A stretch of 64,000 nt of DNA, taken from NCBI RefSeq assembly GCF_015776785.2, contig NZ_LFMD02000002.1, positions 1,911,960 to 1,975,959 of the forward strand. The letters run 5' to 3'. The DNA is from Kitasatospora sp. SUK 42. GTDB taxonomy: Bacteria; Actinomycetota; Actinomycetes; Streptomycetales; Streptomycetaceae. A program made the position numbers and the translations under genes. This document shows positions 33,575 to 41,758 of the stretch, piece by piece; position 1 is the stretch's first letter, and each line of letters opens with the position of its first letter. The notes below the pieces were generated by a model. That model saw nothing but the letters and a program-made list of their open reading frames with translations. It had not been told where the DNA came from and made no database searches.

Positions 33575-34948
33575 ATGACTAGTCTGGACGGAACTATGAC
33601 CGTGGAGCCAGCCCGTTCAGTCCCGTCCCTGTCCGTCCCCGCTCCCCGATCCACCGCCGAGCCCCCGGCCGCCGGACGCCCGGCCGCCGAGCCCTCCCCG
33701 CCCGGCGGTCGTGCCGCCTGGGTGGCCTGGTCCATCGGCGTCAGCGTCTACTTCCTGGCCGTCATCCACCGCACCAGCCTCGGCATGGCCGGACTGGACG
33801 CCGCCGAGCGCTTCGGCATCGGCGCCTCGGCACTCTCCACCTTCTCGATCCTCCAGGTGCTGGTCTACGCGGCCATGCAGGTCCCGGTCGGCCTGCTGGT
33901 CGACCGGTTCGGGCCGCGCAGGGTGCTGCTGCTCGGCGTGCTGCTGCTGAGCGCCGGTCAGCTGGCCTTCGCGTTCAGCTCCGCCTTCGCCCCCGCGCTC
34001 GCCTCCCGGGCGGTGCTCGGCTGCGGAGACGCGATGACCTTCATCAGCGTGCTGCGGATCGCCGCCCGGTGGTTCCCGGCGGCCCGCAACCCCTTCGTCG
34101 CCCAGCTGACCGGCCTGGTCGGGATGGGCGGCAACCTGGTCACCACCGTGGTGCTCGCCCAGGCCCTGCACCGCGAGGGCTGGACGCCGACCTTCGCCGC
34201 GATCGCGCTGCTCGGCGTGGCGGTGTTCGCGCTGGTCGCGCTGTTCCTCAAGGACGCGCCCGGTCAGGAGGCCCCCGTACGGCCGGCCGAGCACCGGGAG
34301 CGGCCGAAGGTCCGCAGCCAGGTCCTCGACTGCTGGCGGGAGCCGGGCACCCGGCTGGGCCTGTGGATCCACTTCACCACCCAGTTCCCCGGCAACGCCT
34401 TCGGCCTGCTCTGGGGCCTGCCCTACCTGGTGGAGGCGCAGGGCATGACCCGGGCCGAGGCCGGCGGGCTGCTGACCCTGCTGGTGCTCTCCAACATGAG
34501 CTGCGGCTTCGTCTTCGGCCGGGTGCTGTCCCGCACCGCCCGGGCCCGGATGCCGATCGTGCTCGGGGTCGTCGCGGCCACCGGGTTCGGCTGGGCGCTG
34601 GTGCTGGCCTGGCCGGGCGGGCACCCGCCGACCTGGCTGCTGGTCGGGATCATCCTGGTGATGGGCAGCAACGGCCCGGCCTCGCTGGTCGGGCTGGACT
34701 ACGCGCGCGCCCGCAACCCGGTGGAGCGGCTCGGCACCGCCTCCGGGATCGTCAACATGGGCGGCTTCATCGGCACGATGATCACCCTGTTCGGCATCGG
34801 CGTGCTGCTGGACGCGCTCTCCCCGGCCGGCGCCGGGACGTACTCGGCCGACGCCTTCCGCTGGGCGTTCTGCTGGCTGTACGTCCCGCTGGCGGCGGGC
34901 ACGGTGATGGTGCTGCGGCTGCGCCGGAAGGTCGCGGCCGCGGTCTGA
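33575..34948 (+). CDS. MFS transporter
   Basis: A 457-residue major facilitator protein with about 12 helices after a Pro/Ala-rich N-terminus of 45 residues. The loop 2-3 signature appears as PVGLLVDRFGPRRVLLLG, and a nitrate/organic-anion-type pattern RFGIGASALSTFSILQVLVYA opens the first half. Substrate unknown. The start is uncertain: ATG 33575 has little ribosome site, and an ATG at 33596 (MTVEPARS) is equally possible. It lies 48 nt after the M64 gene on the same strand. Confidence 0.85.
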   Translation: MTSLDGTMTVEPARSVPSLSVPAPRSTAEPPAAGRPAAEPSPPGGRAAWVAWSIGVSVYFLAVIHRTSLGMAGLDAAERFGIGASALSTFSILQVLVYAAMQVPVGLLVDRFGPRRVLLLGVLLLSAGQLAFAFSSAFAPALASRAVLGCGDAMTFISVLRIAARWFPAARNPFVAQLTGLVGMGGNLVTTVVLAQALHREGWTPTFAAIALLGVAVFALVALFLKDAPGQEAPVRPAEHRERPKVRSQVLDCWREPGTRLGLWIHFTTQFPGNAFGLLWGLPYLVEAQGMTRAEAGGLLTLLVLSNMSCGFVFGRVLSRTARARMPIVLGVVAATGFGWALVLAWPGGHPPTWLLVGIILVMGSNGPASLVGLDYARARNPVERLGTASGIVNMGGFIGTMITLFGIGVLLDALSPAGAGTYSADAFRWAFCWLYVPLAAGTVMVLRLRRKVAAAV

Positions 34949-34976
34949 GCGGCCGCCGCCCGGACCCCCGGGACCG

Positions 34977-35798
34977 TCAGAGGGTGACCGAGAAGTTGGC
35001 CAGCACCCGGTCGGCCAGCTCGCGGTCCCCCTCGACCTTCACCGGGCCGGGCCGGCCGCGCCCGCAGGCGAGCCGCAGGTAGGTCTCCCAGTCCATGGTC
35101 AGCTGGACGTCGGGGGCCAGGCTGATCGACTCGTCCACGGTGCCGCGGCCGGCGGAGTCCACCCGGACGGTGCGCAGGAACTCCACCGGGCCGGTCACGT
35201 CCACCACCAGGGCCGTCCCGGCCGGGGCGCCGGCGTTGCGGGCGACGGCCTTCGGCAGCTGCTCCAGCAGGACGTCCCGGGTGATCAGCGCGCCCGGCGC
35301 GTTCAGGTTGCCGGGGGTCTCCAGGGCCCGGCGCAGGTCCTGCTCGTGCACCCAGACGTCGAAGGCCCGCAGCCGCAGCAGTTCGTGGTACGGGACGTCC
35401 CGGGCCAGCGGGCCGGCCGGCCAGCGCACCGACTCGTCGGGCGTCTGCTTGGCGCCCCGCAGCGCGCGGGAGCGGCGGATGATCGTGTACTCCAGCTCGC
35501 TGGTCATCTCCAGCGCGGTGTGGCAGCGGCGCTTGTCGACCGGCAGTTCGACGTAGCGGGCGAACTCGGTGGTCACGTGGCGAAGGTCACGCGGCAGCGA
35601 GTGGATCGGGCGGGGGTCGCCCAGCAGCTCGGACTCGACCGCGATCACGTGCGAGACGACGTCCCGGACCGACCAGCCGGAGCACTCGGTGGCCCGGTTC
35701 CAGGAGCCCTCGGGGAGGGGGGCGACCAGCTCCGATATGGACTCGATGCTCTGGGTCCACGCCTCGGTGTAAGCCTGCACCGTCTGGTTGTCCGTCAC
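34977..35798 (-). CDS. Maleylpyruvate isomerase-family (DinB-like, mycothiol-dependent) protein
   Basis: A 273-residue protein with an N-terminal DinB-like four-helix bundle (ECSGWSVRDVVSHVIAVE with the metal-binding His) and a C-terminal sterol-carrier-like domain. The family includes mycothiol-dependent maleylpyruvate isomerase and S-transferases; mycothiol is the actinobacterial thiol. The substrate is unknown. GTG 35798 (VTDNQTVQAYTEAW) is chosen because GGAG stands 6 nt before it; the open frame continues upstream without a better start. Confidence 0.78.
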   Translation of the reverse strand: MTDNQTVQAYTEAWTQSIESISELVAPLPEGSWNRATECSGWSVRDVVSHVIAVESELLGDPRPIHSLPRDLRHVTTEFARYVELPVDKRRCHTALEMTSELEYTIIRRSRALRGAKQTPDESVRWPAGPLARDVPYHELLRLRAFDVWVHEQDLRRALETPGNLNAPGALITRDVLLEQLPKAVARNAGAPAGTALVVDVTGPVEFLRTVRVDSAGRGTVDESISLAPDVQLTMDWETYLRLACGRGRPGPVKVEGDRELADRVLANFSVTL

Positions 35799-35955
35799 GG
35801 GAATCTCCGGCCCTCCGTCAGCTTTCCTACGGTCGTGCCCGGCCATCGCGGTCGGCCGGGATGGTCCGGCTTCCGGGCGCACGCGCTAACCGCACGTTAC
35901 GCTGCCGGGAGACAGCTGGGCAGCGCTTTCGGGTGACGATCGTAGGTCTCTTGTC

Positions 35956-36768
35956 GTGGACGGTGGTACTGTGCGCGCTTCATTGATCCAACTCGCGGTC
36001 TCCGACGCCGAGCCGCCCGCCGAGCGGCGGGCCAGGGCGGCGGCGCTGGTCCGGGCGCAGCAGGGCGCCGACCTGGTGGTGCTGCCGGAGTTGTGGCCGC
36101 TCGGCGGCTTCGCGTACGACCTCTGGTCGGAGGGCGCCGAGACGCTGGACGGGCCCACCTCGGACGCGATGGCGGCGGCCGCCCGGGCCGCCGGGGTCTG
36201 GCTGCACGCCGGTTCGATCGTCGAACGCGATCCGGACGGACCGATCTACAACACCTCGATGCTGTTCGCCCCGGACGGCGAGCTGGTGCACACCTACCGC
36301 AAGATCCACCGCTTCGGCTTCGACAGCGGCGAGGCGGTGGTGATGGGCGCCGGGCAGGAGATCGTCACCGCGCCCACCGACTTCGGCACGCTGGGCCTGG
36401 CCACCTGCTACGACCTGCGCTTCCCCGAGCTGTTCCGGGCGCTGCTGGACGCCGGGGCGCAGCTGCTGGTGGTCCCGGCGGCCTGGCCGGCCAGGCGGCG
36501 CGAGCACTGGACGCTGCTGGCCCGGGCCCGGGCGGTGGAGGAGCAGGCCTTCGTGCTGGCCTGCAACACCGCCGGGACGCACGCCGGGGTCGAGCAGGCC
36601 GGGCACAGCATCGTGGTGGACCCGTGGGGCCGGGTGCTGGCCGAGGCGGGGGAGGAGGAGCAGGTGCTGACCGTCGAGTTCGATCCGGCCGAGGTGGGTA
36701 GGGCGCGCGAGGACTTCCCGGTGCTGCGGGACCGGCTGCTCGGGATCCCGGCGCCGGTCCAGCGCTGA
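35956..36768 (+). CDS. Carbon-nitrogen hydrolase (nitrilase superfamily)
   Basis: A 270-residue amidase-type hydrolase with the triad Glu45 (VVLPELWP), Lys116 (TYRKIHRF) and Cys151 (ATCYDLRFPE). The length and FDSGEAVVMGAGQEI segment resemble the omega-amidase/Nit branch, which repairs deaminated glutathione or hydrolyses 2-oxoacid amides. The substrate is inferred only at family level. GTG 35956 is a guess; GTG 35971 (VRASLIQL) is also possible because no clear ribosome site is present. Confidence 0.87.
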   Translation: MDGGTVRASLIQLAVSDAEPPAERRARAAALVRAQQGADLVVLPELWPLGGFAYDLWSEGAETLDGPTSDAMAAAARAAGVWLHAGSIVERDPDGPIYNTSMLFAPDGELVHTYRKIHRFGFDSGEAVVMGAGQEIVTAPTDFGTLGLATCYDLRFPELFRALLDAGAQLLVVPAAWPARRREHWTLLARARAVEEQAFVLACNTAGTHAGVEQAGHSIVVDPWGRVLAEAGEEEQVLTVEFDPAEVGRAREDFPVLRDRLLGIPAPVQR

Positions 36769-36782
36769 GCGGCGTGCTGAGC

Positions 36783-36808
36783 GGCGTTCCGCAGGGGCGT
36801 TCCGCAGG
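36783..36808. repeat. 13-bp tandem repeat
   Basis: Two exact copies of GGCGTTCCGCAGG in the gap between the hydrolase and GntR genes. The surrounding 270 nt is full of GGAGG- and GTTC-rich near repeats and holds no gene. Confidence 0.7.
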
Positions 36809-37037
36809 GGCGCCGGAGGGTTCCCGAACCGCTCCCGGAGGGTGCCCGGAGCGTTCTCGGAGGGGGCCGGGTCGGGGCTCCGGCGGGGCTCCGGTGACGT
36901 TCGAGCGGCGTTCGGGAGGGTTGGTTCATACCTATTCCGACCCGGTTTGAGAAGATGAGCACTCGTCGTGTTCCCCGCCGCTCGTCGGCCGGTCCGTCGC
37001 GGGTCGGCACGGCGGCCTGCCCGAGGAGGTCGCGCGC

Positions 37038-38000
37038 ATGTCCGGCACCGGCGCTGGCGACACCCCCCGTCCCGTCATCCAGCGCAACAGCCTGCGCGAA
37101 CAGATCGCCGGCGCCCTGCGCGAGGAGATGATGGCCGGCCGGCTGGCGGCCGGCCGCAACTTCACCGTCAAGGAGATCGCCGACCTGTACGGCGTCTCCG
37201 CGACCCCGGCCCGGGAGGCACTCGTCGACCTCGGCGCCCAGGGGCTGCTGCGGGCCGAGCACCACCGGGGCTTCACGGTCCCCGAGCTGTGCTGGGAGGA
37301 CTTCGTCGAGATCTTCGAGTCCCGGGTGCTGCTCACCGACAGCTTCTTCCGCCAGTTCGCCGCCCGCCGGGTGCTGCCCGACATCACCCGGCTGCCCTCG
37401 CTGCGCCGCCGGGCCGACGCCGCGGTGCGGGCCGCCCGGTCCGGGAACCTGGACGTGATGGTGGGCTGCGACCGCCGGTTCTGGCAGGAGGTCGCCGCCC
37501 TGCTCGGCAACCGCCGGATCGTGGACTACCTGGACTGGCTGCGGGTGCAGTCCTGGATGTTCGCCGCGCCCTACCTGCGGGCGATGCCCACCCTGGCCGG
37601 GGTCTGCTGGGACCGCCACCTGGACCTGGTCGAGACGGTCGCGGCCCGCGACCTGACCGGGGCGCACCGGATCATCAGCGAGTACAACCTGTTCACCGTC
37701 CGGCTGCTGGCCGGGCTGGCCGGGCAGTCGCTGGACACGGTGACCGTGCTGGGGCTGCTCGCCGAGACCGCCGGTGCGGACCCGCTGCCCGTCCCGGTCG
37801 AGCCGGCCGCGCCCTCGCCGCAGCAGGTGCCGGCACCCGTGCCCGAACCCGTGGCGGCCTGGCCTGAACGGCCCCGGCGGGGCGAGGAGATCGGCCGGGA
37901 GCTGGGCCGTGAACTGGGCCTCGGCCTCGGACTGGTGCCGCAGCCGCGCTGGGTGCCGTACGCGCGGTTCGGCCGACGGCTGCCCGAGCCGCCGTCATAG
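37038..38000 (+). CDS. GntR-family regulator (FadR/FCD type)
   Basis: A 320-residue regulator with an N-terminal winged helix (SLREQIAGALREEMMAGRLAAG, then VKEIADLYGVSATPAREALVDL) and an all-helical FCD-like ligand domain to about residue 230. It has an unusual C-terminal extension of about 90 residues rich in Pro, Arg, Gly and Glu that is absent from ordinary FadR members. The ATG follows a perfect GAGGAGG. The ligand is unknown; no divergent target gene is adjacent. Confidence 0.85.
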   Translation: MSGTGAGDTPRPVIQRNSLREQIAGALREEMMAGRLAAGRNFTVKEIADLYGVSATPAREALVDLGAQGLLRAEHHRGFTVPELCWEDFVEIFESRVLLTDSFFRQFAARRVLPDITRLPSLRRRADAAVRAARSGNLDVMVGCDRRFWQEVAALLGNRRIVDYLDWLRVQSWMFAAPYLRAMPTLAGVCWDRHLDLVETVAARDLTGAHRIISEYNLFTVRLLAGLAGQSLDTVTVLGLLAETAGADPLPVPVEPAAPSPQQVPAPVPEPVAAWPERPRRGEEIGRELGRELGLGLGLVPQPRWVPYARFGRRLPEPPS

Positions 38001-38170
38001 GGCCGGCCCGAGCTCCCGCAGGGGCGGCCCGACCCGCGCCCGGCGCCGGGCCGGTAGGGTGGGCGGTCGTCGAACCGGCGCCCGGACAAGGGCCGTCCGG
38101 GTACCGACTCCGCCCCCCTCGTCGCCCCGCCCCGCGGGCGATCCCGCCGCCCGGAGAGGAACTGCCGGCC

Positions 38171-38818
38171 ATGGCCTGCGACCTCTGGCTCGTCCCGCTG
38201 GTGGACGTGCTGAGCCACAGCCCCGACAACCCCTTCCGGGACGACCTCGCGCTCTACAACGCGGTGCTGACCTCACGTGGGCTGCCCGAGGTGCCGGTCT
38301 ACCAGTACGTCCCCGGGCTGAGCGGAGCGGTCGAGCCGATAGCCGCCTTCGACTACGACTCGCTGCACTTCCTGCGCCGCGCCTACCTGCTGGGCCTGAC
38401 CGGACTGGACATCACCCCGGTCGACTCGCTCGGCGGCGACTACGAACAGCTGCTGGAGATGTTCGAGAGCAGCGCCGAACAGTCGCACCTGATCTGGCAC
38501 TTCGACCACGCCGGCGCGTACGTCCCGATCGAGTTCCCGAGCCCGCTGGTGGACGAAACGCTGCTCGCCTCCGGCGGCCCGCTCGGCTCCAGCCACGGGC
38601 TGCTGCGCGAACTGCAGGCCGTCGCACCGGCGCTGGGCATCGACCCGCTCAACCCGCCGGACCCGACCAGGCCGCTCGGCCCGACCGGCCTGGAGCAGCC
38701 GTTCGGACCGCCGATCGACGACCTGCACCCCTTCGCCCGGGAGCGGCACGCCTGGTCCGGGCTGTACGCGGCGGCGACCCGCAGCCTCACCCAGGGCTCG
38801 ATGATCGTCTTCGCCTGA
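38171..38818 (+). CDS. Conserved streptomycete protein of unknown function
   Basis: A 215-residue soluble protein, start MACDLWLVPLVDVLSHSP, without signal or membrane helix. It is acidic, with a segment LIWHFDHAGAYVPIEFPSPLV and a C-terminal SLTQGSMIVFA. I recognise no family or catalytic motif. The ATG follows GGAGAGG. It converges with the SLATT-like gene, only 4 nt between stops, which argues that both frames are real and maintained. Confidence 0.75.
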   Translation: MACDLWLVPLVDVLSHSPDNPFRDDLALYNAVLTSRGLPEVPVYQYVPGLSGAVEPIAAFDYDSLHFLRRAYLLGLTGLDITPVDSLGGDYEQLLEMFESSAEQSHLIWHFDHAGAYVPIEFPSPLVDETLLASGGPLGSSHGLLRELQAVAPALGIDPLNPPDPTRPLGPTGLEQPFGPPIDDLHPFARERHAWSGLYAAATRSLTQGSMIVFA

Positions 38819-38822
38819 GCCC

Positions 38823-39608
38823 CTACCGCAGCGGCCCCTCCGGCGGCCGCTGGCGCGGCATCGTCGGCCGGGTGCCCGGCGGCGGCAGCACCCGCACCTG
38901 GGCGCCCACCCCGGGCTCGGAGCGCCCGCCCCAGGTCCCCGGGCCCTGGGTGGGCAACTGGGTCATCGACGCGCGGAACTCCAGCATCCACTCCGAGGTC
39001 TCGGTGCGGACCATGTCCGAGACGTCCTCGCAGAACCGGCGCAGCACGCCCAGGCAGCGCTCGGCGGCCTCGCCCGCGGTGCCCTCGGTCGGGCCGAGCA
39101 CCTCGCGCACGCACTCCGACGCCCAGTCGAACTGGAAGGCCTCCAGCCGGCGTTGCAGGGCCTGGCCGGTGGAGACGTCCCGCATCCAGCCGGAGGTGAG
39201 GCCGAAGGCCAGGTCGGCGCCGTAGCAGGCGGCGGCCAGCGCGAAGCCCACGTAGCCCCAGCCGGTGCCGTGCGGGAGGACGCCGGTCAGGTCCGCCAGC
39301 GGGGCGGTCACCCCGCCCAGCGCGAAGCCGGCCGAGCCGAAGCGCAGCAGCCGGGCCCAGCGGCGCTTCCAGACCCGGTCCCGGCGGTACCACTCGATCG
39401 CCTCGACCGCCCGCTCCTCGGACCAGCGGTAGAGCTCCTCCAGCCGTTCAGCGGGCTCGCCCCAGTCCCCGAGCGGGAACTGTCGGGTGCTCAGATCGGT
39501 CCGGCGGCGGGTGGAGGCCCGCCTGGCGACGGCGGTGACGGGCGGGTCCTCCTCACCGATCTCCTTGCCCCAGGCACTCTCCTCGGGCTGCATTTCCGGC
39601 TGGCTCAC
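38823..39608 (-). CDS. Two-helix membrane protein, probably SLATT-domain
   Basis: A 261-residue protein: a cytosolic N-terminal helical segment (WGEPAERLEELYRWSEERAVEAI), a membrane hairpin (FGSAGFALGGVTAPLADLTGV and WGYVGFALAAACYGADLAFGL), then a helical C-terminal region and a Pro/Arg tail. This layout fits SLATT proteins, many of which are predicted pore-forming effectors in nucleotide-signalling systems; no cyclase or SLOG partner is adjacent here. GTG 39608 is chosen because GGGAG lies 9 nt upstream. Confidence 0.62.
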   Translation of the reverse strand: MSQPEMQPEESAWGKEIGEEDPPVTAVARRASTRRRTDLSTRQFPLGDWGEPAERLEELYRWSEERAVEAIEWYRRDRVWKRRWARLLRFGSAGFALGGVTAPLADLTGVLPHGTGWGYVGFALAAACYGADLAFGLTSGWMRDVSTGQALQRRLEAFQFDWASECVREVLGPTEGTAGEAAERCLGVLRRFCEDVSDMVRTETSEWMLEFRASMTQLPTQGPGTWGGRSEPGVGAQVRVLPPPGTRPTMPRQRPPEGPLR

Positions 39609-39976
39609 CTTGTGGGGCTCCCTGTGGCGGGCGGGCGGCTTGGTCTGGCGGCGCATCGGCTGACATGACGTCCGCCGTTGGTTGTCCAACAGCACTTCTT
39701 ACCGCCAAATGGCTGACCGTGGGGGCGCTTCCACGGTGATCGTTACCGGTTTCGGCCACCGGAACCCGTGGTGAGCGGGTTGCGTCGGGCGGCGAGATTT
39801 CACCCGTCCGAGCGAGGGTCCGGTGACCCGCCGTCCTGACCCGGGCACCCGCCGCACAACAAGCCCGGTCGGGCTTGGAGGATCCTCCGATGTCGAGGGC
39901 GTACGGGCCCCTTCCCCTGGAGGATCCGACGGGACCGGAGAGCGGCCGGAACCGGCCACCGACTACGCTGCCTGGC
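39609..39976. other. Divergent intergenic region SLATT-like gene / purD
   Basis: A 368-nt gap with no supported gene. It holds a 12-bp palindrome GGAGGATCCTCC (39877-39888), part of which recurs as GGAGGATCC near 39929, and a -10-like TACGCT (39964-39969) placed 7 nt before purD. Confidence 0.4.
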
Positions 39977-41224
39977 GTGAAGGTCCTCGTCATCGGCGGC
40001 GGCGCCCGCGAACACGCCCTGTGCCGCTCCCTGTCCCAAGATCCCTCCGTGACCGAGTTGCACTGTGCCCCGGGTAACGCCGGGATCGCCCGGGTGGCGA
40101 CGGTCCACCCGGTCGACCAGCTGGACGGCGCCCAGGTCACCGAGCTGGCCGCGAAGCTCGGCAGCGACCTGGTGGTGGTCGGCCCGGAGGCCCCGCTGGT
40201 GGCCGGCGTCGCCGACGCCGTGCGCGCGGCCGGCATCCCCGTGTTCGGCCCCTCCGGCGCGGCCGCGCAGCTGGAGGGCTCCAAGGCGTTCGCCAAGGAC
40301 GTGATGGCCGCGGCCGGCGTCCCCACCGCCCGCTCCTACGTCTGCACCACCGCCGAGGAGGCCGCCGAGGCGCTGGACGCCTTCGGCGCGCCGTACGTCG
40401 TCAAGGACGACGGCCTGGCGGCCGGCAAGGGTGTCGTGGTCACCTCCGACCGCGAGGCCGCGCTGGCGCACGCCGCGTCCTGCGAGCGCGTGGTCATCGA
40501 GGAGTACCTGGACGGCCCCGAGGTCTCGCTGTTCGCGATCACCGACGGCACCACCGTGCTGCCGCTCCAGCCCGCGCAGGACTTCAAGCGCGCGCTGGAC
40601 GGCGACGAGGGCCCCAACACCGGCGGCATGGGCGCCTACTCGCCGCTGCCGTGGGCGCCGGACGGACTCGTCCAGGAGGTCCTGGACACCGTCCTGCAGC
40701 CGACCGTCGACGAGTTGCGCCGCCGCGGCACCGAGTTCTCCGGCCTGCTGTACGCGGGCCTGGCGCTCACCTCGCGCGGCACCCGGGTGATCGAGTTCAA
40801 CGCCCGCTTCGGCGACCCGGAGACCCAGGTCGTGCTGGCCCGGCTGCGCACCCCGCTGGCCGGCGTCCTGCTGGGCTCCGCCACCGGCACCCTGGACCAG
40901 CTGGAGCCGCTGCGCTGGGACGAGGGAGCGGCGGTCACCGTGGTCGTCGCCTCCGAGGGCTACCCGGCCGCGCCGCGCACCGGCGACCCGATCGAGGGCC
41001 TGGCCGAGGCCGAGGCGGACGGCACCGCGTACGTGCTGCACGCCGGGACGAAGGCGGACGAGGACGGCCGGGTGCTGAGCGCCGGCGGCCGCGTCCTGTC
41101 GGTCACCGCGACCGGCGCCGACCTGGCCGAGGCGCGCGACCGCGCGTACGCCGCGGTGGACCGGATCTCCCTCAAGGGCGGCCAGCACCGCACCGACATC
41201 GCACTGAAGGCGGCCACCTCCTGA
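39977..41224 (+). CDS. purD: Phosphoribosylamine-glycine ligase (GAR synthetase)
   Basis: A 415-residue PurD, step 2 of purine synthesis, joining glycine to phosphoribosylamine with ATP. The ATP-grasp fold begins [16 protein letters not shown], with [24 protein letters not shown] and the signature [14 protein letters not shown] 39977 is used because it gives the standard [14 protein letters not shown]-type start; no Shine-Dalgarno is present, and TACGCT ends 7 nt before, suggesting a leaderless mRNA. purC and purSQL follow within 14 kb. Confidence 0.95.
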   Translation: MKVLVIGGGAREHALCRSLSQDPSVTELHCAPGNAGIARVATVHPVDQLDGAQVTELAAKLGSDLVVVGPEAPLVAGVADAVRAAGIPVFGPSGAAAQLEGSKAFAKDVMAAAGVPTARSYVCTTAEEAAEALDAFGAPYVVKDDGLAAGKGVVVTSDREAALAHAASCERVVIEEYLDGPEVSLFAITDGTTVLPLQPAQDFKRALDGDEGPNTGGMGAYSPLPWAPDGLVQEVLDTVLQPTVDELRRRGTEFSGLLYAGLALTSRGTRVIEFNARFGDPETQVVLARLRTPLAGVLLGSATGTLDQLEPLRWDEGAAVTVVVASEGYPAAPRTGDPIEGLAEAEADGTAYVLHAGTKADEDGRVLSAGGRVLSVTATGADLAEARDRAYAAVDRISLKGGQHRTDIALKAATS

Positions 41225-41249
41225 GGCGGGTCTGACGGCGGCGGTGCTC

Positions 41250-41299
41250 CGAGGGCGTTGCGCCCCGTGGGATTGAACCCCATGGGCGCAGCGCCCTCG
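41250..41299 (+). terminator. Terminator of purD
   Basis: CGAGGGCGTTGCGCCC and GGGCGCAGCGCCCTCG arms with G-U pairing plus an inner CGTGGG/CCCATG extension and loop ATTGAAC; 26 nt after the stop. Confidence 0.75.
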
Positions 41300-41387
41300 G
41301 CGTTTCCGGTGCTGGAGCGGTTCCGGGGCCCGACGCACCGTTCGGCGGTCGGAATCCAGCCCATCGGGTGATAGCCCCCGCATCCGG

Positions 41388-41417
41388 CTGACGTAGCCGG
41401 GCGCCCGGCCTTATGGT
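41388..41417 (+). promoter_or_regulatory. Candidate promoter for the M48-like gene
   Basis: CTGACG (41388-41393), 18 nt, TATGGT (41412-41417). If used, the leader would be about 335 nt. The remaining 41300-41758 sequence shows no gene with convincing codon use. Confidence 0.45.
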
Positions 41418-41758
41418 GCGCTGGATCGCAGTGCGACGCGGCCGCGCGCCGGGGTCGCCGCCGGGTAGCGCTGTGCCCGCGGGGGGATGCTGGACGGCGT
41501 TCGGCCGGGTGTTCGCCCGGTGCTCCGCACCGACCGGTCGCGGACGTCCGGAATTCGGGCGACGTCACCGGGACGAGTGGAAACCGGGGCGATCCGGAAC
41601 GCCTGCCGGGACCGGGGCGTCGAAAATGTCAGTAGCGCCACGCAGCATGCACTACCGGGGATCGGACGCCTCCGCTTCCCGGTCGGAACTGATCATTTCG
41701 AGTCGGCTCCGGGCCCGAAGCCGGGCGCCCGAGGGCTCCGAAGGGGGTGCCGCACCGT

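Noticed and set aside
39609-39976. Riboswitch or purine regulator site before purD
   Set aside because: No purine-riboswitch core or structured leader; a start site seems to lie at the start codon, leaving no room for one.
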